A stretch of DNA of 64,000 bases from Phaeospirillum sp. (GTDB taxonomy: Bacteria; Pseudomonadota; Alphaproteobacteria; Rhodospirillales; Magnetospirillaceae), in contig JAUSFB010000048.1 of assembly GCA_030651575.1 (NCBI GenBank), positions 62,001 through 126,000 of the forward strand, written 5' to 3'. The position numbers were made by a program, and so were the translations under genes. This document shows, in pieces, positions 9,326 to 18,056 of the stretch. The notes beneath the pieces are model-generated. The model was not told the DNA's origin and did no database searches. It worked only from the letters and a program-made list of their open reading frames with translations. Each line of letters begins with the position of its first letter. Within the stretch, counting starts at the first letter, position 1.

Positions 9326-10945
9326 ATGATCTTCACGTCATCTACTTTTGTATTCTCGTTCCTGCCCGCTGTATTCATAATTTTCCTTGCTGTCTCGCGC
9401 CTCAAATTTAAGGGCGCTTCCATATATTTTCTGATTTGTGCGTCATTGTTCTTTTACGGATGGACCGACTGGCGCCTGCTTGGCTTGCTTCTCGGTTCGA
9501 TTTTGTTCAATTACGCCCTTGGCCTTCGGCTATCGGCCCGGCCCGACACCTTGCGCCTTGGCGCCGGCATCGCCGTCAATCTGGGCCTGTTGCTGTGGTT
9601 CAAGTATGCTGGCGTCTTCATCGCCATCGCGGCGCGGCTGGGGTTCAACTCGCCGGTGGAAGAGGTGATGTTTCCGCTGGCCATCTCGTTCTTCACCTTC
9701 CGCCAGATCAGCTATCTGGTCGACATCAACAACAAGATGTCGCCGCCGCCGTCCTTCACCGACTATCTGTTCGAGATCAGCTTCTTTCCCTGCCTGATCG
9801 CCGGCCCCCTGATCCGGCATCTGGAGATCGCGCCCCAACTGAAGGCGGGCGCGCCCCGACCCAGTTGGGAGGATTTCGCCGTGGGCTCCACCTTGTTCAC
9901 GATCGGCCTCGTGAAAAAGGTCATCTTGTCCGAAACCATGATGGTCTATTCCGACAAAGTGTTCGAATCCGCCACCTATTTCGACCAGATCAGCTTTGTT
10001 ACCGCCTGGGTGGGCGCTCTGGCCTATGGCCTGCAAATCTATTTCGATTTCTCCGGCTATTCCGATATGGCCATCGGCGTGGCGCGGATTTTCGGCATCA
10101 CCTTGCCGCTCAACTTCAATTCGCCCTACAAGTCCGGCAGCATGGTCGAGTTCTGGCAGCGTTGGCACATGACGCTGACCCGCTTCTTCACCACCTATCT
10201 CTACAACCCCATCGTGATGGCGTTGACGCGGCGGCGCGCCCGCCAGGGCCTGGGCACCTCGCCGCGCGACCTTGCCCGACCCTGGCCGTTTCTGGCCATC
10301 ACCGCCTCGACCACCATGTTCATCATGACCCTGATGGGCGTCTGGCACGGCAACAACGCGCTGTTCGCCGTGTTCGGTGCTGTGCATGGCCTCTATCTGG
10401 TGGTGAACCGGGCCTGGCGCATCGTCCACAAGGCGGTGTTCCGGGTGAAGTCCGGCGCGCTCGACGCGGTGGGGGGCGTCGCCGGTCACGCGCTGACCCT
10501 GCTGGCGGTGACCGCGGCCTGGGGCATCTTTCGCGCCGCCAGTCCCGACGCTGCCCTGCGGATGATGTCGGGCATGGCGGGGCTTAACGGGCTGTACCTG
10601 CCCGAAGGATTCGGGATTCGGCTGGGAATGCTGGCCGAGCCGTTCAAGGCCGTGGGCTGGCGCTTTGGCGCGCCCCCCGATTCCCATGTCTATCCGACCT
10701 TGACTCAGCTGGGCCAAATCTGCGCCTTGCTGGGTGTGACGCTGTTCCTGCCCAATTCCCAGGAATGGCTGGGCCGCTTCGCCCCGGCGCTGACCTTCAA
10801 GGAGTCGTCGGTTCCCGGATGGCTGCGCCGGGTCCAGTGGCGGCCCGGCGCCCTGAGCGGCGTGACCGTGGCTATTGTCTTTGTCGTTTCCCTGGTGCTG
10901 ATTCATGTCAACCGTCAAACCAGCTTCGTCTACTTCCAGTTCTAG
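9326..10945 (+). CDS. MBOAT-family O-acyltransferase (AlgI-like), copy 2
   Basis: 539-residue paralogue of the gene at 6724. The same signature stretches occur: DFSGYSDMAIGVARIF (241-256), EFWQRWHMTLTRFFTTYLYNP with His281, and GVWHGNNALF with catalytic His341. Relative to copy 1 there is an insert of about 20 residues between the two His motifs (TRRRARQGLGTSPRDL). The first 25 codons are markedly more AT-rich than the rest. The 3' end overlaps the next gene by 41 bp. It acylates a periplasmic glycan, and the acyl donor and acceptor are unknown. Confidence 0.94.
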   Translation: MIFTSSTFVFSFLPAVFIIFLAVSRLKFKGASIYFLICASLFFYGWTDWRLLGLLLGSILFNYALGLRLSARPDTLRLGAGIAVNLGLLLWFKYAGVFIAIAARLGFNSPVEEVMFPLAISFFTFRQISYLVDINNKMSPPPSFTDYLFEISFFPCLIAGPLIRHLEIAPQLKAGAPRPSWEDFAVGSTLFTIGLVKKVILSETMMVYSDKVFESATYFDQISFVTAWVGALAYGLQIYFDFSGYSDMAIGVARIFGITLPLNFNSPYKSGSMVEFWQRWHMTLTRFFTTYLYNPIVMALTRRRARQGLGTSPRDLARPWPFLAITASTTMFIMTLMGVWHGNNALFAVFGAVHGLYLVVNRAWRIVHKAVFRVKSGALDAVGGVAGHALTLLAVTAAWGIFRAASPDAALRMMSGMAGLNGLYLPEGFGIRLGMLAEPFKAVGWRFGAPPDSHVYPTLTQLGQICALLGVTLFLPNSQEWLGRFAPALTFKESSVPGWLRRVQWRPGALSGVTVAIVFVVSLVLIHVNRQTSFVYFQF

Positions 10946-11873
10946 ACGGTTCGGCCAGGCCTTTGCCGCGACCACGGCGGTTTTGCTCCTGGTGGCCGCG
11001 GTATCGACCGAGGTGATGGTTCGCACCCAGGTGGAGCCGGTGCACAACTACCTCAAATATATCGCCATGTTCCGGAAAAGCCCCAGTCCCGATGCCGCAT
11101 TCGGCTCGTCGGTGACGGTGGCCGGCTTCAGTGGTCAGCCGGGATTCGTCAACATGGCGCTGGGTGGCGAGCCACCCAACTACATCGCCCACAAGATCCG
11201 CATGTATTACAAGAACCTGAAGCCCGGCCGGGTGATCATCCAGGCTTCGTATTCCGAGCTGTCCACCAGCTTTTGGTTCACCCACCAGGGCGACGGCGAT
11301 GAGTTCGAGCAGATCTTGCACGCCGACGACCGCGCCAGTCTGCGCATTCTCAACCCGCTGCACCGCACCTCGCTGATCACCTATTGGCGGGCGGTTCTGA
11401 GTGAGGGACGCTTCATTCCCTCCGCCGAGTTCATGCCGGACGGATCGCGCATCCAGTACGCCCGCTATACGGATCGGCCCCTGTCGGAGCGTCTGGCGGG
11501 AGCCCGTCAGACGGCGCAATCCTGGCGGCCGCCCGACGATCCGTCCAAGGCGCTGGCGGCCAAGGTCTACGCCGAAGTGCTGGACTTCATCGCCGCCGAG
11601 GGTGGGCAGGCCTGTCTGGTGTCCTTCCCCACCACTCAGGCCTTGCAGGCCGAGATGAAGAAGTTTCCCACCTACGCCAAGGTGCCGGAATTCCTCCATC
11701 GGCTGGCGGAGGCCAAGCGCGCGCGCTATGTGGATCTGGCCGATATGGTCCTGGGTGACGAATCGTTCACCGACGACGTTCACCCGAACGGATATGCCGC
11801 CAAGGTCATCAGCCCGATCATCGTGGAACGCTGCTTTGGCGATAGGCCCGCACCCGCCGGAGAGCGTCCGTGA
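10905..11873 (+). CDS. SGNH-like exported protein paired with MBOAT copy 2
   Basis: 322 residues with a Ser/Arg-rich N-terminus and a hydrophobic anchor at about 20-36. FGSSVT (Ser68/69) is a plausible block I nucleophile loop, and DDVHPNGYA near the end supplies Asp290/291 and His293, as in SGNH/DltD-type enzymes. The start lies inside the MBOAT gene. It shares no obvious long identity with the first SGNH-like protein at 8235, so the two acyl-transfer modules are not a simple recent duplication. Likely periplasmic acyl acceptor or transferase; function inferred from motif and pairing. Confidence 0.65.
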   Translation: MSTVKPASSTSSSRRFGQAFAATTAVLLLVAAVSTEVMVRTQVEPVHNYLKYIAMFRKSPSPDAAFGSSVTVAGFSGQPGFVNMALGGEPPNYIAHKIRMYYKNLKPGRVIIQASYSELSTSFWFTHQGDGDEFEQILHADDRASLRILNPLHRTSLITYWRAVLSEGRFIPSAEFMPDGSRIQYARYTDRPLSERLAGARQTAQSWRPPDDPSKALAAKVYAEVLDFIAAEGGQACLVSFPTTQALQAEMKKFPTYAKVPEFLHRLAEAKRARYVDLADMVLGDESFTDDVHPNGYAAKVISPIIVERCFGDRPAPAGERP

Positions 11874-11979
11874 TCCGTGTCGGACCGTGATGCAATCACA
11901 GCCGTTTTGTGCGATAGTCGCGCCGACGCGGCGGGGGGCCGTGGGCCGCTGATGGCAACCAGAGGATTTCAGGTCGCGA

Positions 11980-12951
11980 ATGAACCCCTTCTCCCCCATT
12001 TATCAGAAGTGCAATACCGGCAATTCACAGAGCAAGCTGGCCGAACTTCCCGCCTTTCCGCGCCTGCTCGACATCGAGATGACCAACACCTGTAATTTCA
12101 GGTGCCTGATGTGCCCCACCGGCACCTTCTCCATGCAGCGGCCCAAGGGCTTCATGGCCGAGGACGTGTTCTACAAGATCCTGGACGAGATCACGCCCCA
12201 CAAGACTCCGCTGCGCTTCATCCGCTGGGGCGAGCCGCTGATGCATCCCAAGCTGGTGGAGTTCGTATCCGCCGCCCATGGGCGGGGCGTGCTGACCCAT
12301 ATCAACACCAATGGCAGCAAGCTGGACGCGGCCTATATCGGCGCGCTGATCGATGCCGGGCTGGATTCCATCAAGTTCTCGTTCCAGGGCGTGGACCGCA
12401 AAAGCTTTAACGAAATGCGCAATATCGATTTCTTCGACGACCTGATCGCCACGATCCGGTTATTCGGAGACATTCGCGGCGACCGGCCCCGTCCCTATGT
12501 CCACGTCTCCACCACCATCACCTACGAGAACCGCGAGCAGGTGGAAACCTTCAAGGCGTTGCTGACTCCGCTGGTGGACCTGGTCACGGTGGGCCGCACC
12601 GTGCTGGAGCATGTGGACCTGAAGACCGTGCGCCTGCGCCCCGACGAGATGAAGATGCTGACCTTCTTGAAGGATCAGGAAACGGTGGTCCGCAAGCACC
12701 CGGAATGCCCCGAGGTGTTCGACAAGATGTCCATCAACTGGGACGGCGGCGTCACGGCCTGTTGCGGCGATTCCGACAATCTGATGACCATCGGATCGGT
12801 CCGGGACAATAGCCTGGACGCGATCTGGAATTCGGAAAAACTCAACGAATACCGTGGGATGCTGGCGGATATGCGCCACGACGAACTGCCGCTGTGCAAG
12901 ACCTGCTACGATTACCACGGTTTGCAGACCCCCGGTTTGCAGGAGACCTGA
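11980..12951 (+). CDS. Radical SAM/SPASM protein
   Basis: 323 residues. The radical SAM 4Fe-4S motif is CNFRCLMC (Cys38, Cys42, Cys45) in a MTNTCNF context. A C-terminal SPASM-type region with several Cys residues (CPEVF, TACCGD, CKTCYDYHG) should bind auxiliary Fe-S clusters. The MSINWDGGVTACCGD segment is typical of the broad group found in LPS and capsule loci. It is followed with no gap by a methyltransferase and then a deacetylase. The substrate is unknown. Candidates are a sugar or an aminoglycan precursor (epimerisation, dehydration) or a peptide. The 106 bp upstream are non-coding. Confidence 0.9.
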   Translation: MNPFSPIYQKCNTGNSQSKLAELPAFPRLLDIEMTNTCNFRCLMCPTGTFSMQRPKGFMAEDVFYKILDEITPHKTPLRFIRWGEPLMHPKLVEFVSAAHGRGVLTHINTNGSKLDAAYIGALIDAGLDSIKFSFQGVDRKSFNEMRNIDFFDDLIATIRLFGDIRGDRPRPYVHVSTTITYENREQVETFKALLTPLVDLVTVGRTVLEHVDLKTVRLRPDEMKMLTFLKDQETVVRKHPECPEVFDKMSINWDGGVTACCGDSDNLMTIGSVRDNSLDAIWNSEKLNEYRGMLADMRHDELPLCKTCYDYHGLQTPGLQET

Positions 12952-14145
12952 ATGGACCAGATCAAGGAGACGGAGGAGAAGGTCCTTAAGGTCTTCCAGG
13001 CCGAGAACCCGTCCAATTACGGCATTGACGGCTCGAAAGAGGCCTTTTTGAACCGGCACGGCATGCTGTTCTCGCTGTTTCAGGACAAGCTGAACTTCCC
13101 GGTCAAGATGTTCGACGGCGCCAGTCTGGTGGATGTGGGCGCCGGCACCGGCGACAACACCATCTATTACAACAACTGGGGCGCCGACTGCACCTTGGTG
13201 GAGGTCAACCCCGTCGCCTGCGAGCGGGCGCGGTTCCTCTACGAATCCTACGGCAACCAGGATCGTTCCTGGACTATCGAGCAATCGTCACTGTTCGACT
13301 ACCAGACCGACCGGCGCTTCGACATCGTGGTCAGCACCGGCGTGATCCATCACACCGCCACCAAGGATCTGGCGTTCGACCGGCTGGCGTCGTTGCTCAG
13401 GCCCGGCGGCTTCCTCTATCTGGCGGTGTCCGATCCGGCCGGTTATTTCCAGCGCAACCTGCAACGTCTGGTGCTGTGGCGCTTTGCCAAATCGGTGGAG
13501 GATCTGGAAGAGCTGGCCATGCGGTTGTTCGGCGAAAGCATCGAACGCGCCGCCAAATTCGGCAATCGCAGCAAGCGCGCCGTCATCTACGACGTCTATG
13601 TCAATCCCAAGATCGACTCGCCGACGGTGGCCGAGGTGCTGGGCTGGTTCCGCCGGAACCGGATGAAGTTCTATTCCACCTGGCCCCGCATCTCGCCGCT
13701 GCAAATGGCCGACAGCCCGATGAATTCGGCCATGGACGCCATCATGGCCAATCCGGCGGTGGGCATCTGGCCGGAAATCCTCTGGTGCGCCCATGATCTC
13801 GGCGACGAGCGGCAGTGCAAGGCCTATCTGGACGGGGCCGCCCGGATCGGCCGCTCGTTCCTGCCGCTGACCGCCATGTTCAACGACATGTCCGAGGACA
13901 AGGTGGTGGATCTGGATCAGGCCCAGGCTTTGGCCGAGCAATTCGCCCAGTCCTCGGGCGGGTTCGACGCCTTCGCCGATCAGCGCGCCGCCATCGCCCA
14001 ATTCACCGTCGAGCTGATCGAGCTGTTCCGGCTGCTGCGCCGGGGCGGCGTGGACGAGGTCGCGGCGTTCTGCGGCGCGACCGAGAGATTGTTCCGGGGC
14101 ACCAACGGAACCGGCATGGTCTATTGGCTGGGCTACAAGGAATGA
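12952..14145 (+). CDS. Class I SAM-dependent methyltransferase with long C-terminal region
   Basis: 397 residues, starting immediately after the radical SAM stop. The AdoMet motif I is LVDVGAGTGDNT (residues 59-70). Post-motif features FDIVVSTGVIHHT and LRPGGFLYLAV are as in Methyltransf_11/12 members. The C-terminal 200 residues are helical-looking and have no motif I recognise. The strict adjacency to the radical SAM gene suggests they act on the same substrate. Methyl acceptor unknown. Confidence 0.85.
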   Translation: MDQIKETEEKVLKVFQAENPSNYGIDGSKEAFLNRHGMLFSLFQDKLNFPVKMFDGASLVDVGAGTGDNTIYYNNWGADCTLVEVNPVACERARFLYESYGNQDRSWTIEQSSLFDYQTDRRFDIVVSTGVIHHTATKDLAFDRLASLLRPGGFLYLAVSDPAGYFQRNLQRLVLWRFAKSVEDLEELAMRLFGESIERAAKFGNRSKRAVIYDVYVNPKIDSPTVAEVLGWFRRNRMKFYSTWPRISPLQMADSPMNSAMDAIMANPAVGIWPEILWCAHDLGDERQCKAYLDGAARIGRSFLPLTAMFNDMSEDKVVDLDQAQALAEQFAQSSGGFDAFADQRAAIAQFTVELIELFRLLRRGGVDEVAAFCGATERLFRGTNGTGMVYWLGYKE

Positions 14146-14173
14146 CTCTCCCTACCTCCAAGGGAGTGGACCC

Positions 14174-15106
14174 ATGCCGCTGACCATCGTCATGTATCAC
14201 TACGTCCGCGACCTCGCCCGGTCGCGCTATCCCCTGATCAAGGGCCGCGATATCGCCGAGTTCCGGGGCCAGCTCGACCACATCGCCCGACACCATCATG
14301 TGGTGACCACCGAGGCGGTGGTCGAGGCGGTGAAGGGCGGCGAGCCGCTCCCCGCCAATGCCGCTTGGCTGACCTTCGACGACGGCTATCTGGAGCATTT
14401 CACCCAGGTCTTCCCGCTGCTGCACGAGCGCGGCTGGCAGGGCGCCTTCTTCCCGCCGGTCAAGACGGTGGTGGATCGCGAGCTGCTGGACGTCAACATG
14501 GTCCATTTCATCCTGGCGGCCCAGCCCGATCCGACGCCGGTCATCGCCGCGATCAAGGCCTATGTGGACACGCGCCAGGGCGACGGCATCGCCCCCTTCG
14601 AGGCCTATTGGCGCGAATTCGCCCAGGCCGGGCGCTTTGACGCCGCCGAGGTCATCTTCATCAAGCGGGTGCTGCAACACGCCTTGCCGGAAACGCCGCG
14701 CAAGGCGCTGTGCCGTCAATTGTTCCGGTCCTTCGTATCGGTGGACCCCGCCGCCTTCGCCCAGGAACTATATATGTCGGTGGACCAGCTGCGGATGATG
14801 GTCCGCTGCGGCATGACCGTCGGCGGTCACGGGGTCAACCACTACTGGCTCAATCGCCTGAGCCCCGCCGCCCAGGAGGCGGAAGTGGACGCCTCGCGCG
14901 CCTTCCTCGGCTCGCTGGGAGTCGCGGCGAAGGATTGGGTCATGTGCTACCCCTATGGCGCCCATGACGACTCGCTGCGCGCCCTTTTGGCCCGCAAGGA
15001 CTGCGCCATCGGGCTGACCACACGGGTGGCGGTGGCCGAAATCGGCGTCGATGCGCCGCTGATGCTGCCCCGGCTGGACACCAACGATTTGCCCCTGACG
15101 CCCTGA
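14174..15106 (+). CDS. Polysaccharide deacetylase (NodB/CE4 family)
   Basis: 310 residues. The CE4 motif 1 is LTFDDGY (catalytic Asp69, metal Asp70), and the metal His pair is in GGHGVNHYWL (His219, His223). The segment between them contains an insertion of about 100 residues compared with minimal NodB domains. CYPYGAHDDSL is the equivalent of the CE4 motif 3. There is no clear signal peptide, which suggests a cytosolic or lipid-linked substrate. It probably removes N-acetyl or formyl groups from a sugar of the surface glycan. The acetyl state would then be set jointly with the MBOAT genes. Confidence 0.88.
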   Translation: MPLTIVMYHYVRDLARSRYPLIKGRDIAEFRGQLDHIARHHHVVTTEAVVEAVKGGEPLPANAAWLTFDDGYLEHFTQVFPLLHERGWQGAFFPPVKTVVDRELLDVNMVHFILAAQPDPTPVIAAIKAYVDTRQGDGIAPFEAYWREFAQAGRFDAAEVIFIKRVLQHALPETPRKALCRQLFRSFVSVDPAAFAQELYMSVDQLRMMVRCGMTVGGHGVNHYWLNRLSPAAQEAEVDASRAFLGSLGVAAKDWVMCYPYGAHDDSLRALLARKDCAIGLTTRVAVAEIGVDAPLMLPRLDTNDLPLTP

Positions 15107-15214
15107 CGCCCGCTCCTGCGGTGGTTGACATCAAAGATCGTGTTGCCTAACGTCCGCTGGCTTCCCGGTCCTGTCCGTCGCATGAGGGACGCCTTAGTTT
15201 TTCGGAGACAGTCA

Positions 15215-17434
15215 ATGGCCTGCAAGTACCGGTACGTCCTTGGCATCCAGTCTTTTGCAAATCAGGATTCCGGTGCCTGCCTTGTGCGATTCTCCGAAGA
15301 CGGCCAGGAGGTCGACTATGTGGCTATTTCCGAAGAGCGGCTGATCCGCCGGAAATTCCCCTATACCTTCCCGGTCCATTCCCTGGCCTATTGCATGGAG
15401 CGGTTCGGCCTGACCGATCTGTCCCAGATCGATGTCCTGGTCAGCGATTTCATCCGACGCAAGCAGTGGTTCCGCTCTGGCCCGGCCTACAACACCAGCG
15501 ATTTCGACTACCTCAAGATCAAATTCGACTTCGATCCGGCCAAGATCGTTCAGATCAGCCATCACATGGCCCATGCGGCGGCGGCCTACTACGCCTCGGG
15601 CTACGAGTCCTCGGCCATCCTGATCGTCGACGGCAACGGCTCCGACCTGGAGACCACCTCGTTCCTGGTGGGCGAAGGCACAAAGATTTCCTATGTGGAC
15701 ACCTATCGCGGCCGGGGAATCGGCGCGGTCTATTCGGCGGTGACCAACTGGATCCTGGGTCTGGGCACCGGGGGCGAGGGCAAGACCATGGGGCTGGCCC
15801 CCTACGGCGAGTCCCACGACAAGGTGCTGGAGATCAACGGCGTCCTGGACGGCATCCGCAACGATTTCTCGTCTTTCATGCGGCGCATGCCCTATAGCGA
15901 CATTCTCAATCAGATCGACCTCGCCCACCGCATCAATCCGCTGCACAAGGACTATCCTCGGGCCAGCGGCAAGGAGCAGGTGCAAGAGCCCTATTTCGCC
16001 CGCGTCGCTTTCGACGTGCAGGCCGAAACCGAGCGGGTGATGATCCATCTGGGCAAGGAACTGTTCGCCCGCACCAAGCAGCCGAATGTCTGCGTCGCCG
16101 GCGGCGTCGGCCTCAACTCGGTGGCCAACAAGCTGATGTTCGACGCCTCGGGCTTCGAAAACATCTTCGCCTTTCCGGCCTGTTCCGATGCCGGCATTCC
16201 CTTTGGTCTGGCGCTGTGGGGCTATTACAACGCCGAACAGTTCAAGCACCTGCCCAAACGCCGGATTTCCTTTGGCAACGCCTATACCGGCCGCGACTAT
16301 CCCCAGGGCGAAATCGATGACGTGCTGGACCGCAACGCCGTGCCCAGCACCCGCACCACTCCGGACGAGGTGGCGCGCCTGCTGTCCGAGGGCAAGATCG
16401 TCGGCTGGTTCCAGGGCGGCAGCGAGTATGGCCCGCGCTCACTGGGTCATCGCAGCATCCTGGCCGACAGCCGCCGCGCCGAGATGCGCGACATCGTCAA
16501 CGAGCGGGTCAAGCATCGCGAGACCTATCGGCCCTTCGCTCCGGCGGTGTTGCTGGAAGACTGCGCCGAATACTTCGATATCGACGGCGACAGCCCGTTC
16601 ATGCTGCTGGTGGCCGACACCAAGCGCCCCGATCTGGTTCCGGCCGTGACCCATGTGGACAACACGGCCCGCGTCCAGACCGTCACCGCCCACAACAATG
16701 GCGTGTTCTACGATCTGGTGGCCGCGTTCAAGCGTCTGACCGGGGTGCCCGTGCTCATGAACACCTCGTTCAACGACGCCGGCGAGCCCATCGTCGAGAC
16801 GCCGGAAGACGCCCTGATCTGCTTCTCGCGCACCGAGATGGATTATCTGGTGCTGGGCGACCGGCTGATCGCGGCGGGAGACGCGGTCCGCGCCATCGGC
16901 AAGACCCTGTTCGACCAGCGGGCCGCCCTGATCGTCCGGCGCGAGGCCGAGATCACCGCCCGCTTCTTCCCCGGCGGCGACAAGACCGAGCGCGACGCCT
17001 ATGTGGAGGCGGAGAACCGTCAGGCGGTCTGGCACACCTTGTACCGCGCCAAGTACGAGCTGGAGCGCAAGGTCATGGAATGGGCCAAGGAGCGCAAGCG
17101 GGTGCTGGTCGTCGGCACGCTGGACCACACCGACGCCTTGCTGCGCCATATCGGCGGACTGGCCACCCTTACTCTGACCGGCATCGTGGCCTTCGCCGAA
17201 ACCGAGTATCCCACTGGCGATGCCCCGGCGCTGGAACGCCTGACCCGGCTGGACGGCGCGGCCATCAAGGCCGGGGACTACGACGCCATTCTGGTGTCGT
17301 CGCACGAATTCCATTACGAAATTCTCGACCTGCTGGACAATGCCGGACTGACGGATCGCGCCTTCTCGCCCTACGACAACTCGTCGCGCAGCCTGATCGA
17401 GGCGTTTCAGTGCCTGCCGTCCTTCAAGATCTAG
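15215..17434 (+). CDS. Carbamoyltransferase (NodU/TobZ/CmcH family) with extra C-terminal domain
   Basis: 739 residues from the ATG at 15215, chosen because GGAGA lies 6 nt upstream and family homology begins at YVLGIQSFANQDS. An upstream in-frame start at 15125 would add 30 residues. The N-terminal Kae1-like domain has HHMAHAAAAYYAS and VDGNGSD. The C-terminal domain has GGSEYGPRSLGHRSILAD and PVLMNTSFN. Family members end near 570-600 residues. Here about 140 more residues follow, with a Rossmann-like start RVLVVGTLDHTDALL and VSSHEFHYEIL. It transfers carbamoyl from carbamoyl phosphate to a hydroxyl of a glycan or nodulation-like compound. Confidence 0.93.
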   Translation: MACKYRYVLGIQSFANQDSGACLVRFSEDGQEVDYVAISEERLIRRKFPYTFPVHSLAYCMERFGLTDLSQIDVLVSDFIRRKQWFRSGPAYNTSDFDYLKIKFDFDPAKIVQISHHMAHAAAAYYASGYESSAILIVDGNGSDLETTSFLVGEGTKISYVDTYRGRGIGAVYSAVTNWILGLGTGGEGKTMGLAPYGESHDKVLEINGVLDGIRNDFSSFMRRMPYSDILNQIDLAHRINPLHKDYPRASGKEQVQEPYFARVAFDVQAETERVMIHLGKELFARTKQPNVCVAGGVGLNSVANKLMFDASGFENIFAFPACSDAGIPFGLALWGYYNAEQFKHLPKRRISFGNAYTGRDYPQGEIDDVLDRNAVPSTRTTPDEVARLLSEGKIVGWFQGGSEYGPRSLGHRSILADSRRAEMRDIVNERVKHRETYRPFAPAVLLEDCAEYFDIDGDSPFMLLVADTKRPDLVPAVTHVDNTARVQTVTAHNNGVFYDLVAAFKRLTGVPVLMNTSFNDAGEPIVETPEDALICFSRTEMDYLVLGDRLIAAGDAVRAIGKTLFDQRAALIVRREAEITARFFPGGDKTERDAYVEAENRQAVWHTLYRAKYELERKVMEWAKERKRVLVVGTLDHTDALLRHIGGLATLTLTGIVAFAETEYPTGDAPALERLTRLDGAAIKAGDYDAILVSSHEFHYEILDLLDNAGLTDRAFSPYDNSSRSLIEAFQCLPSFKI

Positions 17435-17481
17435 CGATTCCAGCTTGCGCGGGGTGACCGAGGCGGGCCGGCCATTCTCCT

Positions 17482-17943
17482 TTAGATATCGTAGTTCATG
17501 ATCGATTCGGAGGCGGGGGTCCGATTGATCATGTCCGACAGGCTAGTGTTGTCGAGGATGGCGGCGAGGGCGTCGCGGACGTTTTGCATCACGGCCCGCA
17601 AAGCGCAGGCATCCTCGTCATCGCAATCATCGCAGCGCCGATAGGCCGTGCGGGAAACGCAAGGAATCGGCGCCAGCGGTCCGTCGAGGATGCGGACAAT
17701 CTCTCCCACGGTAATCCGCGACGACGGACGGGCGAGAACATAGCCGCCGCCCTTGCCCTTCTTGGACGACAGCAATCCGTGATTCTTGAGTTCCAGCAAG
17801 ATGGCGTCGAGAAATTTCTTGGGGATATGCTCGCGCTCCGCCACATCGGCGATCAGGGATGGTCCCTGGCCCTCGTGGCGAGACAGATAGATCATGGCCT
17901 TGAGGCCATATTTCGCCTTGCTGGAAAGCATCACCCTATCCAA
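17482..17943 (-). CDS. Rrf2-family Fe-S transcriptional regulator
   Basis: 153 residues from the upstream start; an in-frame TTG/ATG pair makes MLSSKAKYGLKAM (149 residues) equally plausible. The N-terminal winged helix carries the Rrf2 signature KAKYGLKAMIYL and KKGKGGGYVLARP. Four cysteines follow in PCVSRTAYRRCDDCDDEDAC, a spacing (C-x8-C-x2-C-x5-C) of Rrf2 proteins that can bind a cluster or sense thiols. Targets are unknown. It is encoded alone, downstream of and co-directional with the heparinase gene. A sequence with CTAT/ATAG half-sites (17936-17950) overlaps its start and could be an autoregulatory site. Confidence 0.93.
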   Translation of the reverse strand: MDRVMLSSKAKYGLKAMIYLSRHEGQGPSLIADVAEREHIPKKFLDAILLELKNHGLLSSKKGKGGGYVLARPSSRITVGEIVRILDGPLAPIPCVSRTAYRRCDDCDDEDACALRAVMQNVRDALAAILDNTSLSDMINRTPASESIMNYDI

Positions 17944-18006
17944 TCAATAGATTTACAGGAAAACCGATCTCCCGCCCGCGGTCAAGGCCGCTTGGCCCAC
18001 TCCACG

Positions 18007-18017
18007 CCCCCCCCCCC
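18007..18017. repeat. Homopolymer tract, 11 consecutive C (G on minus strand)
   Basis: An uninterrupted run of eleven C occurs in the 113-bp gap between the heparinase-like gene and the Rrf2 gene, 64 bp upstream of the Rrf2 start on the coding strand. It is the longest single-base run that I noticed in the window; the other G runs are eight long and sit in coding sequence. Such tracts can slip during replication. Confidence 0.9.
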
Positions 18018-18056
18018 GCATATATGAAGGGATCAGGCTTGACCGGGGGCGGCGGT

